From Helianthus annuus (lineage: Eukaryota; Streptophyta; Magnoliopsida; Asterales; Asteraceae), in contig NC_035438.2 in assembly GCF_002127325.2 (NCBI RefSeq), positions 143,057,801 to 143,121,800 of the forward strand: 64,000 nucleotides of DNA, in the 5' to 3' direction. Shown here piece by piece: positions 22,262 through 33,900 of the stretch. Below the pieces are notes generated by a model. It ran no database searches and had not been told where the DNA came from. It saw nothing but the letters and a program-made list of their open reading frames with translations. Made by a program: the position numbers and the translations under genes. Every line of letters starts with the position of its first letter. Within the stretch, counting starts at the first letter, position 1.

Positions 22262-22638
22262 TGGGCGGCGATCTGACTTGAACCGTATCGAGTTGTCAAC
22301 TTTTGTTTGTACAGTTGTATTTCCTGCTTTTAGTAAAAAACAAAAACACAAAAATATGTTTTAGTTTTAGGGGGAGATATTCGCAGAAAAATACAAAAAC
22401 ATGATAAAATCATAAAAATCCAAAAACATTAAAAATGCAAAAAGAGCTGTGTAGTATAGGGGAAATGATAGTACATCAGCTAGACAGGCACAGTACGCTA
22501 GAGAAATGTATTGTAAAAATGCATTTAAGCAGTCTCGCTAAAGATGTGCCGGTAGGTTCTTACAGAATTAGTAGATCAGCTTGGGATATAAACTAAATTT
22601 AACTTGCGTTTTCATGGGGAACACCTCCAGGATATATA
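22262..22638 (+). other. D unit 1: end of pol, internal polypurine tract and spacer
   Basis: Begins with the TGGGC duplication and the last pol codons (stop at 22279). At about 22363-22378 is TTTTAGGGGGAGATAT, which looks like a polypurine tract but is followed by spacer, not by an LTR. The rest is A-rich and non-coding. Counterparts in the other units are at 40659-41015 and 49045-49401. Confidence 0.75.
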
Positions 22639-24949
22639 TGTCACACCCCCAAAATCCACACGCGGAGTACCACCGCTTGGAGGCGTGACGCGACCAGGAT
22701 CAAGCCACCAATCATATTGAACATGTAAATAAGTAGTAATCGTTATTCAACAATATGAAAGGTGTTTTCAAAAACCAACATAATCAAGTGTAGCGGAAGC
22801 ATAAATGTAAAAACCCAAACATAAGTATTAAGTGTGTGATGTCATAAACGTTTAATAAGCATTCACGATCCATGCCCACAACGACCTGCTCCTCCTTGTG
22901 CAAGCTCCATATGTACCTAAGGTCCTGCAAGGCATGTAGCAGAGAGTCAACAACTAGTTGAGCGAGTTCACAGTAAACAGTTCAGTAATAGTAATAGTAA
23001 AGTAAGCCTTGTGTTCGTTCGTTAAGTCACGTATCGTATTAGTTCGTATCGCGGCCTTCTAGGCATGTGTGCGATGACTAGGGAAAATTCCCAAGTATTC
23101 TAGACTATGTATATTTGTATCGCGGCCACCCTGGCATGTGTGCGAAGTTTTAGTATATAGTTCGCGGCCTTCCCAAGGCATGTGTGCGAATGATTAGTCA
23201 TAATATCGTGGCCAACCCCTGGCGTGTGTGCGAAGATCAGTTCAATTAGTATACTAGTCTAGGTCGTATCTCATCGTTACCCTTCCTCACCCTGAGGACC
23301 ATATCATTAAATTCTATCATCTGAGTAAGTACGAGTAAATAATCCAAAACCCATTCCCACCCTGGGAACCCCATGCCTTGGCTGTGTGAACTCACCTTGA
23401 TGTGCTCGGCAGATAGTTTACTTGTTAAAATACTTTCTTCAATCACGTCCTATCATAATTACCGCGTCTTAATTAAATTAAATTCGTATTTAGATATTTC
23501 ACGTACTGATATATGTCACAAGTCAAGTAGCATACAATACCCTGTTCCACATATATACCCATTTACACACATATGTTTCATAAACAGTTTCATAATCACC
23601 CTTAGCGTTATTGTATGGCACACCATAAGTTTATGTAAATCACATAATAAGATGGCACAAAAGGTTTGGGTCATATACTCAACACACATCATTAATAAAG
23701 TCCAACTGTTAATATGATTCTTTTAACTATTCGGCCCATCACTTTTAGCTTGGATTACACACTTTAAGATTTCAGCCCATTACTTAATTCCCCAAACCAA
23801 CCGACCCATATCCTTACGTATGTTTTTGCGCCCCATTATCTCGTTTAGCCAGTTAGTTCTTTGCACGTGACCTTCATCAATGGATCTTGTGTTAGTGACT
23901 TAATTCTTGATCTTGTGGCTACCAGTTCTCGATCAAACAGAAACCTTAATGTCTGGCCCAACAACAATCTGAATAACAATAAGGTGGGCTGGTTCCTATT
24001 GAATCTTCACCATACCCATCGACCCCACTACCTCTAATAATTATATATCATAGTTGCCAATAATCAGCCAGGTTAAACTACCAAATAATCACAGCACATA
24101 TACAATTGATACAAACATGCAACCTACTGTTGTGCATTTATGAAAGCCCTAATCATCATTACATAATAAAACAAAACATGTTATGCACTCCATCCTTAGA
24201 CAAAATCATTAAGCCATTCAGCCAAGTCATCGATTAGTGAGAACCTTTTTGCAGACCATATCCCATCAAATTTTCACATGCAAAACCTTACAAGATTGCA
24301 CATAATAAATGATCATGTGATCCCTGACAATCTCACATGTATTTATATGTAATTTATTCAAGATACCACAACCATCAGTTGTCAACATATAACCTACAAC
24401 CTATACTACTTTCCTACCTACCAACCATATAGCATCTGATCACACATCATCACATCGGATAATCATAAAAATCTGTATGTAACCAGTTAACAATTTACAT
24501 CAAAAAAATCAACAAAGACTAAGAGCAATTTCACTAACCAGAGGTCCTATCGAATGAACAGATGCTCGAAGGGGAAAAAGCGGTAGCTACTGCCGATCGA
24601 ACAATTGAGAGAGGGGTAGGGTTTGATCTTTTAAGTATGAGATAATACATATTATAAGTTACGTGCACCTATATACAAAAAATAGATTGGAGGTTCCTTA
24701 ATAGGCCGGCCATGGTAATGGGCTCAAGCCCAAGTGAGCCTATCCATGTTGATAATTAGCCGATATTTAGTGATTGGGGGGGGGGGGCTTCGGTTACTTG
24801 AGGTGCGGCCCACATATACACTTATAAATATTTTAGCAATTAAAGGTTACTAATTTTTATAGTTGTAATAAATATAAAAAGAAGTAGAAATATCGAGAAA
24901 CAGGATCGCGTGATGAAAGATACAAACCTTGAAAGTTAGGGTTGTCACA
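22639..24949 (-). mobile_element. Solo gypsy LTR in D unit 1
   Basis: 2311 bp, starting TGTCACACCCCC and ending GTTGTCACA, the reverse complement of a chromovirus LTR. Flanked by ATATA on both sides (22634-22638, 24950-24954). No internal region remains, so it is a solo LTR left by recombination. It carries four copies of a 45-55 bp repeat with TCGCGGCC and GGCATGTGTGCGA at about 23050-23235. Identical placement and duplication in units 2 and 3 show that it was in D before the amplification. Confidence 0.92.
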
Positions 24950-26051
24950 ATATAGGTAACCCCTGAAATCCTGTTTGAAAGGTCCCGTATTCTGAGATAC
25001 TAGGTCTTTATGCTCGGTGATATCTGGGGTATTATCCCTGGACTTCTGCTGTATGGAAATACTGACCTAGTCCCCGGATAATACTTTACGCAAAAAGCTT
25101 TGAAACATAAGCTTCACCCTCAGCATGCTGATCAAACAATAAAATTGATAGTCGCTACTGTTGAAATGCAAAAGATCCTCTAAAGGGGACCCACTGAAAA
25201 GTCGAGCCGTCATCTCTCTGCTGAACGGAAGTTCTGACCTGAGCTCTCACGGTTTCGCATCTACCCCCAACATATATCAGCTGTGGTACATTCACCTGTA
25301 AGACTGAATACTGGGATCCGGATACGGGAGTATATACTGAGGTGGGAACACACGTTAACGTTTAAGTCTCTGAAACACTAATAACGTATCCCGAACAGGT
25401 TGAAAATTCTGTGAGAATTTAAAATGGATCAATATACCGACAATCAACGTGAATTGCTTAATGTTTAAAATGAAATAAGCTTAACGGTGCTTGTGTTCTG
25501 TCGGAAGCTGATATGATCCCCTAACACGCTCACAAAAATATTGTGTATATATATTTCAGTGTGTACAGCTTAAAACCCAAAAAGATTTTCTTTTCTCATT
25601 TTATTTTCGACAACTGATACTGGGAATTGGAAGATCAAAGCCTGTGTGCAGATCATGTCAGTGTCTGATGAGGGTTGGGAAAGCTGTGATTGCAAACTAA
25701 GATTGGTATAGTATTTGATAGATAAAACTTGAAATGTTCAAAGTTCATTAAGTTGAACTGTTTTTGAAATGAAACATCAGAGTTCTTCATAAATCAGATC
25801 ATCCAGGGCCATTAACTTGGACTTGGTAGGTCAAACAGTTGACCAAGGTCATTAACTTGGACTTGGTCAGCTGGGTGGAACAGTGTTCAATCAGAAAATT
25901 GCCTAAAATGGAATGTTTTAAAAAATTCAAGTGTTTGACCGTTTGAAAATTAAATTAACCTACCGTTTGAAAATGGTTAACCGTTTGAAAGCTGGTTACA
26001 TCATTTGAAAATCGCTGACCTTTTGAAAGTTTCAAACGGAAGGGTCTTAGG
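24950..26051 (+). other. D unit 1 spacer between pol and extra gene
   Basis: About 1.1 kb, non-coding by inspection, nearly identical in all units (43326-44426, 51712-52813). CGTTTGAA words start near 25938 and lead into the promoter. Confidence 0.7.
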
Positions 26052-26062
26052 TATAAATACCT
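26049..26062 (+). promoter_or_regulatory. Internal promoter, unit 1 copy
   Basis: AGGTATAAATACCT: TATAAATA at 26052-26059 in a palindrome, preceded by GTTTCAAACGGAAGGGT as in the D LTR. See the unit 3 copy for the full gene. Confidence 0.7.
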
Positions 26063-26216
26063 TAGTCGTCCGTTTGAAACATTATTACATCAGAGTTTAT
26101 ACTTTCAAACGGCCAAGGCGATTTCATACGGAAGTGCGTTCAACTGTGTTTTCTTTGAATTTTCAACCAGATCTTGTGAGTTTCTTTGGATTATTCAATC
26201 ATAATCATGGTGAAGG

Positions 26217-27146
26217 TAAGTTTCTGAACCGATTGTCTCTATATTTTGTTCCATTTACATGACAGCGATGCTCTATTTAGAATATTCTTAGATCTAGGGT
26301 TTCTTACTTAGTGAAAACTGCAAATGATCAATAGGGTAGTGTCGTTTTGGAAGAAATTTCATTGTATGATAGTTTAATTGTTCAAATTTGTAGTGATTAC
26401 ACACATTTACATGTATGCAGATTATTCACGTCTAGATTTAGGATGTTACAGTTGTTCTTAATTGATAAAATTCATATCTGTGTGCTCGGTTCCTTTCATA
26501 GATCAAACTCTTAGCTGTAATCTGTCTGATTTGATCTGTAGATATAGGTTAGGGTTTGGATCTGATTTCAAACGAACAGGATCTAACCGTTTGAAAAGTG
26601 CTCGTTTGAAGGGTACCGTTTGAAAGTCTTCGTTTGAGAAATTCAGGTTGAGAAACCTCGTTTGAACTCAGACTGTTTGTGTCCCATCGTTTGAATCTTA
26701 TCCGTTTGAACTCAGACCGTTTGAGATACCTCGTTTGAACTTAGGCCGTTTGAGTTTCACAGTTTGAACTTAGACCGTTTGAGAATACCTCGTTTGAACT
26801 CAGGCCGTTTGAGTTTCACAGTTTGAACTCAGGCCGTTTGAGAAACCTCGTTTGAACTCAGGCCGTTTGAGTTTCACAGTTTGAACTCAGGCCGTTTGAG
26901 ATACCTTGTTTGAACACAGGCTGTTTGAATGTCTACCGTTTGATTATAGCCTGTTTGAATGTCATTAGTTTGAAGTTTGATATTTTTGTATCTAATTGTG
27001 TTAAATATTTGTTTTTTGCAGCCAACTTCGACATTATTCAGCCCTAGTCACAACGTATGCTGTAATCTGGATGAGAAACAAAATCCGAAGTTATCAGAAT
27101 TCAAAGACATTCTGGAATTCATGAGGAGAATACCTATTCTGAAGGC
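26217..27146 (+). pseudogene. Extra gene 5' end, unit 1 (truncated)
   Basis: Exon 1 is ATG GTG AAG at 26217-26225. The intron runs 26226-27021 with GTAAGT and TTTTTTGCAG borders and many CGTTTGAA words. Exon 2 starts at 27022 and stops matching at 27146, where the sequence switches to the tail of a gypsy A copy. Only about 40 residues of exon 2 remain. The rest of the gene was never part of unit 1 or was lost with the deletion at this junction. Confidence 0.75.
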
Positions 27147-28410
27147 CTACTTCAGCAGCCTAAGATACCGCAATGGAAATGGGAAGAAATTTCCATGGAT
27201 TTTGTTACAGGTCTACCTAGATCTCAGCGTGGGAACGATACAATATGGGTCATAGTTGATCGACTCACCAAGTCTGCACACTTCCTGCCGATCAAGGAAA
27301 CGGACAAGTTCTCCACTCTCGCAGACGTCTATCTTAAAGAAGTTGTTTCGAGGCACGGAGTGCCCACCTCTATTATTTCGGATCGCGATGCACGATTCAC
27401 GTCAGAGCTTTGGCAAGCGATGCACAAATCCTTCGGCTCACGATTAGACATGAGCACAGCATATCATCCTCAGACGGATGGGCAGTCTGAGCGAACTATC
27501 CAAACTCTAGAAGACATGCTTCGAGCGTGCGTTATCGATTTCGGCAACGGCTGGGAAAAGCACCTCCCTTTAGTGGAGTTTTCATACAATAACAGTTACC
27601 ACACCAGCATTCAAGCCGCTCCATTCGAGGCATTGTACGGACGTAAATGCCGGTCACCTCTCTGTTGGGCAGAGGTGGGGGATAGTCAAATTACGGGTCC
27701 AGAGATTGTAGTGGACGCCACAGAAAAGATTGCGCAGATACGACAACGCATGGCGGCAGCACGCGACCGTCAGAAAGCCTACGCGGACAAGCGTAGAAAG
27801 CCATTGGAATTTGAGGTCGGGGACCGGGTTTTATTGAAAGTTTCACCCTGGAAGGGTGTGGTCCGATTTGGTAAACGAGGCAAACTGAATCCGCGGTACG
27901 TCGGACCATTCGAAATCTTAGAAAAGATTGGCAAAGTAGCCTACAGATTAAACCTACCAGCTGAACTCGGTGCAGTTCACAATGTATTTCACGTGTCGAA
28001 TCTGAAGAAATGCCTATCAGATGAGACCCTTATAGTTCCTTTTAAGGAACTCACTATCGACGAGCGGTTGCAGTTCGTCGAGGAACCAGTTGAAATCACG
28101 GACCGGGATGTTAAGGTCCTCAAACACAAGAGAATCCCTCTTGTTCGAGTTCGTTGGAACTCCCAGCGTGGCCCAGAGTATACCTGGGAACGCGAAGACC
28201 AGATGAAAGAAAAGTACCCCCAGCTATTCGAAACCAATGCATCCACTTCTGAGGCTGAAGCTACTACTACTGAATTTCGGGACGAAATTCCAAATCAACG
28301 GGGGGATGATGTGACACCCCAGGAAAACCAGTGAACGATGTAACTTACCTAGCTTCCTCAGTGAGTGCGTACCAAATTTCGGGACGAAATTTCTTTTAAG
28401 TTGGGGATAA
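27143..28410 (+). pseudogene. pol: Truncated tail of a tandem A copy: integrase and chromodomain
   Basis: From 27147 the sequence matches 34510-35773 of element A at equal length (1264 bp), with the same predicted protein: integrase catalytic core ([34 protein letters not shown]), GPY-type region and chromodomain ([16 protein letters not shown]), stop at 28332. It then runs into the LTR at 28411. The left edge is a clean break with the four bases AGGC shared by both partners (27143-27146). No 5' LTR, gag, RT or target duplication exists on this side. Confidence 0.9.
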
Positions 28411-30655
28411 TGTGACAACTCGAGTTTCTGACTTTCACTTTCGCATTAAATGCGCGTTGACTTTGACTGTTTAGTTGTTTGGATTGTGGACTTGAAATTG
28501 TACGCGTTGTGTTTTAATGAAACGTATTGTCGTTTTGCCTATATGTGATTACTTGCTGTGGTGGAAAATAATATTAGAATTATTATTAAAACACTTAGTC
28601 CAGGTCACGAAACATGACATACAGATCGAAGGATCACGAAAGATAACCTTAGGTTCGAAGGATCTCGACACATACCCTTCGAGCAAAGATAGGATCCTTC
28701 GACATCTTTCGGCCCGAAGGATCACGAAACATATCCTTCGACATCTTTCGGCCCAGTCTTTCTAATGGGCTTGGCCCATTCCTGTGATACGTTTATATAC
28801 GTGAATGCATGTAAACCGGCAGTTACTTCTAAAAACCCTAGTTCCCTTGTGTGTGTGTGACGGCATAGCAGACCCATTCCCTGTTCGAAGGATTTCATTC
28901 CGTAATCCAGATTTCCGGTTAGTGTGTGATGTTGTTTATGATGCTTTGATTTCATGATTAATCAATTGTCTTGCAATATGTTGTTTGTATGTTGTTATGA
29001 ATCGGATAAGTAGGTTTAGCAAATATAATTGGATTGAATTGTCATGATTGTTAAGATGTTGTTGTTGATCGGCTAGCAAATCGGCCAAACCTGTTTGATT
29101 GATCGGTCGGATAGTTTAGTTAATCGGCCACCATAATTACAAAAATCGGATCTGTGGTGATGATGTTTAATGGATCGGCTGTGATATTATGCAATTCGGA
29201 AATTGTTATTGTTCATGGAACCGGAACATAATATGATTAAGTGTTATCATTGTTCATGTGGTTAAATTAGGGTTCATGAGATTTAATATGAAACTCCCTG
29301 TTTGATCGATTCTTAGGTAACCGAATACTTGAAATTTGCGTTAATTGAAAATCGGATAAACTTGGAAACTTTGAATAAACGTAACTGATATTTATCGAAA
29401 GATAGCACATGAACCGAAAGATACTTGTCCTTCGAACCATAGTAGTGTTGACCGAAGGATAGCCTTGACCGAACCATAGTAGTGTTGACCGAAGGATAGC
29501 ATTGACCGAAAGATGACATTGGTTCGAAACATAACATTCGGTCCGAATGATAACTGTGATAACTGTGTGTCGAAAGATCACTAATGTGTCAAAAGATAAC
29601 AGTTGGATCGAAAGATATTAGGGATTATGAACATACTTTGAATGACGGAATATGTGCTTGATTTATTTGGCATGCCATGCTTGGTGATGAACGTTAACAT
29701 TTGTATTCGTGCACACTAGCTGATGATTTAATGTGAAATAATACGTGTTGTGCCGATATGCAAACTGACTGTTATGTGAACATTAAATTGCATGCGTATC
29801 ATTGTGAACATGAACTGATTTGTTATACGTGCAAACAATAGGACTTGATTAATTACTTGTGAGTGCATAACCTAGCATACCGAGCAAACCAAGGTGAGTT
29901 CACACTCCTATTAAGGCATGGGATTCCCGGGTCGTGGGAATGGGTTAAAGGTTATCATTGATTAAGAACGTACATATGCTTTTCCTAGACTATCACCTAT
30001 CATGGTCCTCGGATGTCAGGACGGTTCCGTAGGTTGGGATAACACCTACGTGGTCACATGCCAATTACTATCCTCGGTACAAAGGATACGCACGTAAAAC
30101 CTACGTGTACGCATTACTTACTCCTATCCTCGGTTGTGAAGGATACGTGCGTAAAACCTACGCACACCCCATACGCGCTTCTGTTCTCGGACGAAGAACA
30201 GGGATAATACGAATAGTCTAGTGGTCACATAACATGGGAAGCCCCCACCTATATAACTTACTATTGGCCCTGTAGAGCCACCCGTTACTTACTGTTACGC
30301 ATTTACTTACTGTGAACTCGCTCAACTAGTTTGTTGATCATTCTGTTACATGCCTTGCAGATCGTTAGGTACTTGGAGCTTGCACTGGAGAAGCGGGTCG
30401 TTGTGGGCAAGGATCGTGGTTTCTACGTTGAACTATTATGACATTTAAAACTATTAACTATTGTTGGTTTATTTACTATGCTTCCGCTACACTTTAAAAC
30501 TATGGTTACGTTTTGAACACCTATCGTATTGGATGAATGGTTTACATTGATTTTACTTAATATTAATTACATGTTCAATATGATTGGTGGCTTGATCCTG
30601 GTCAGTCACGCTCCCAAGCGGTGATACTCCGCGAGTGGATTTTGGGGGTGTGACA
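28411..30655 (+). mobile_element. A 5' LTR (also 3' LTR of the truncated tandem copy)
   Basis: TGTGACAACTCGAG to GGTGTGACA. Holds dense CGAAGGAT / CGAAAGATA words at about 28620-28760 and 29390-29610, a TTTATATAC candidate TATA at 28792-28800, and ACGT palindromes at about 30000-30200. Confidence 0.95.
28620..29610. repeat. CGAAGGAT / CGAAAGATA word arrays in A LTR
   Basis: About 20 copies of CGAAGGAT or CGAAAGAT and their reverse complements (ATCCTTCG, ATCTTTCG) in two blocks, 28620-28760 and 29390-29610. The second block has tandem units with TGACCGAAGGATAGC. Present again at 35983-36123 and 36754-36974. Confidence 0.85.
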
Positions 30656-30658
30656 GAT

Positions 30659-30670
30659 TGGTATCAGAGC
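30659..30670 (+). other. Primer binding site of A
   Basis: TGGTATCAGAGC three bases after the LTR; initiator-Met tRNA class. Confidence 0.95.
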
Positions 30671-30979
30671 CATTGGTTATAGAGAACTTGGTTTTAATAT
30701 GGGGAAAACGTTTTTATTAAAACCAGACTATGACCTGAACAGTGCTCTCAACGATCCACAACGACGCTTCGCTCCACGTGCAAGACTCAACTTCCTAGGT
30801 AATAATGTTTATGTTTATTGCCTACATGCTAGAATTTGCATAGAACTTTGCTCGTAGTATGCTTACATTACCTTGCTCACAACTTGTCATTGCATGAGAA
30901 TACTTATGTGCTTACACTCTTCTGTCATCGCACTATTCGCGAACCTTTCTCACTTATGTTGCCTTTGATGTGAAGATCA
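30671..30979 (+). other. A leader
   Basis: Untranslated, about 310 bp, aligned by eye with the B leader. Confidence 0.7.
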
Positions 30980-33900
30980 ATGGCCGCACGAATTAACATG
31001 ACTCAAGCCCAGCTAGAGGCTCTCGTTGCTGCGGCAGTTGCAGCCGCCCAAGCAGGTAGTATACCCTGCAGTATAGACACTAGGATCTTTAGATCCTACA
31101 TTAATTCTCGTACTTAACTTTGCCCTATCCGTACACAATAGGTCAACCCGCTCAGCAACAACCTGGGTGCACCTTCAAGAATTTCATGGATTGTCGTCCT
31201 AGCTCGTTCAGTGGCACGGAGGGAGCAGTTGGGCTCCTCCACTGGTTTGAAAAGCTCGAGTCGGTTTTCGAAATGTGTGAATGCCCTGAGGCTCGCAGGG
31301 TGAAGTTCGCCACTGGCACACTTGAAGGGATTGCGCTCACTTGGTGGAACGCACAAGTGCAGATCTTAGGGTTGGCAGCTGCTAACGCCACACCCTGGAA
31401 TGATTTCAAAGAACTGATCAAGAGGGAATACTGCACTAGAGAAGACATTCACAAGTTGGAGGACGAGTTGTATAACTTGAAAATGGTTGGTTCGGAAATC
31501 GAAGCTTACACCAAGAGATCAAATGAGTTGGCTGTGTTATGTCCAACTATGGTGGACCCTCCATACAAGCGTATTGAGTTGTATCTCAAAGGTTTGGCAC
31601 CAGAAATACAGAGCCACGTTACCTCGGCTAACCTCAACAACATCCAGGAAATCCAGCGTCTCGCTCATCGCATCACCGATCAGGCAGTGGAACAGAATAA
31701 ACTGCCAAAGCGTATCAGTGCTACTGCTACCGCTACTGCTTCTACTACACTTGCTACTCCCAGTGAAAGTAAGAGAAAATGGGATGGGGATTCTAGCAAG
31801 GGGTCAGCTTCAGTACAGTCACAAGCTCAGCAACGAAAGACAGACAGTTACCAGAGTCCCAGTCAGCACTCCTCAGGCAGCCACAGACAGGGAGGGTATC
31901 GAGGAAACCTTCCAAAGTGTAACAACTGCAACAGGCACCACAGCGGCCAGTGTAACAAGGGTCGTTGTCAAAGGTGTCTTAAGATGGGTCACGAGGCCAA
32001 AGACTGTAGGAGATCACGGCCTGCAAATCAGAATCAACAGCCTCAGCAACCAGCTCCACAGAACCAGCAACAGCAGCCACAGCGTGGAAATCGGGGATGT
32101 TTCCAGTGTGGGGCTGAAGGTCACTTCAAACGCGATTGCCCCCAGTTGAACCAGAATCGCAACAACAACAATCAGGGCAACGGGAACAATAACAACAATA
32201 ACGGGGGAAACAACAACAACAATGGCAACGAAGCTCGGGGTCGTGCTTTTGTGCTAGGTCGGGGTGACGCAGTGAATGATCCCAATGTGGTTATGGGTAA
32301 GTTTCTTCTCGACGATATTTATGTTACTGTCTTATTTGATTCGGGTGCTGATACAAGCTATATGTCATTGAAAATGAGTAAATTATTAAAACGTACACCA
32401 ACATCCCTAGACACCAAACACGTCGTAGAACTAGCCAATGGTAAAAGTGTAGAAGCCGCACAGGTAGTCAAGGGTTGTAGTATTGTTCTAGCGGGTCAGA
32501 CTTTCTCGATTGATCTCATACCCATAGTTTTGGGTAGTTTCGACGTCGTCATCGGTATGGATTGGTTATCCCAACATCACGCGGAGATCTTATGCAAAGA
32601 AAAAGTTATTCGTATTCCTCGCTCCAGTCAAGAACCTCTCGAAGTACAAGGTGACAAGAGTGGTGTTGTGGTTGGCATCATCTCTTTCCTAAAGGCGCAG
32701 AAATGTTTACGAAAGGGACATACTGCCATTCTGGCACTTGTCACTGACGCATCAGCAAAGGAAAAGAAGCTGGAAGATATACCAGTTGTGTGTGATTTTC
32801 CTCAAGTGTTTCCTGAAGATTTACCTGGTTTACCTCCTCATCGTCAAGTCGAGTTTCAGATTGAGTTAGCTCCTGGAGCAGCACCAATAGCCCGCGCACC
32901 GTATCGTTTAGCTCCAACCGAACTGGAAGAACTGTCGAAGCAGCTGCAAGAGCTCTTGGAAAAGGGCTTTATTCGTCCAAGCTCTTCGCCTTGGGGAGCT
33001 CCAGTGTTATTTGTGAAGAAGAAAGACGGTACGTTCAGGATGTGCATCGACTACCGCGAACTCAATAAGGTGACGGTGAAGAACCTTTATCCTCTTCCGC
33101 GCATAGATGACCTATTCGACCAGTTGCAAGGGTCGTGTTACTATTCCAAGATTGATTTAAGGTCAGGGTATCATCAGCTGAGAGTCCGGGATGAGGACGT
33201 CTCCAAAACTGCTTTCAGAACTCGCTACGGTCATTACGAGTTTCTTGTCATGCCATTCGGGCTTACGAACGCGCCTGCAGTCTTCATGGATCTTATGAAC
33301 AGGGTGTGCAAACCTTATCTTGATAAATTTGTTATCGTTTTCATCGACGACATTTTGATTTACTCCAAGAGTCAGGAGGAGCACGAGCAGCACTTACGTC
33401 TTATCTTGGAACTTCTTCGAAAAGAGCAATTGTACGCAAAGTTTTCAAAATGCGACTTCTGGCTTCGTGAAGTCCACTTCTTAGGTCATGTGGTGAACAA
33501 GGATGGGATTCATGTCGATCCATCCAAGGTTGATTCGATCAGAAACTGGCCAGCACCACGTACACCGACAGAAATACGCCAATTCTTGGGTTTGGCGGGT
33601 TACTACAGGCGATTTATTAAAGACTTCTCTAAGATCGCGCAACCACTTACTATGCTAACACAGAAAGGTGTCGTTTACAGATGGGGTAATACGCAAGAGA
33701 CCGCTTTTCAGTACTTAAAGGATAGGCTGTGCAGCGCACCTATTCTCTCGTTGCCAGAGGGCACGGATGACTTCGTGGTTTATTGTGACGCATCGATACA
33801 GGGGCTTGGTTGTGTATTGATGCAGCGGGATAAAGTTATTGCCTACGCTTCGCGGCAACTCAAGGTTCATGAACGGAACTACACGACGCACGATTTAGAG

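Noticed and set aside
26005..26262. ORF of 85 codons over the internal promoter (also 44380 and 52767)
   Set aside because: It spans the TATA box and the splice donor and has no domain; the spliced gene model explains the region better.
27691..27909. Antisense ORFs over A pol (also 35054-35781)
   Set aside because: Shadows of the sense gag-pol frame.
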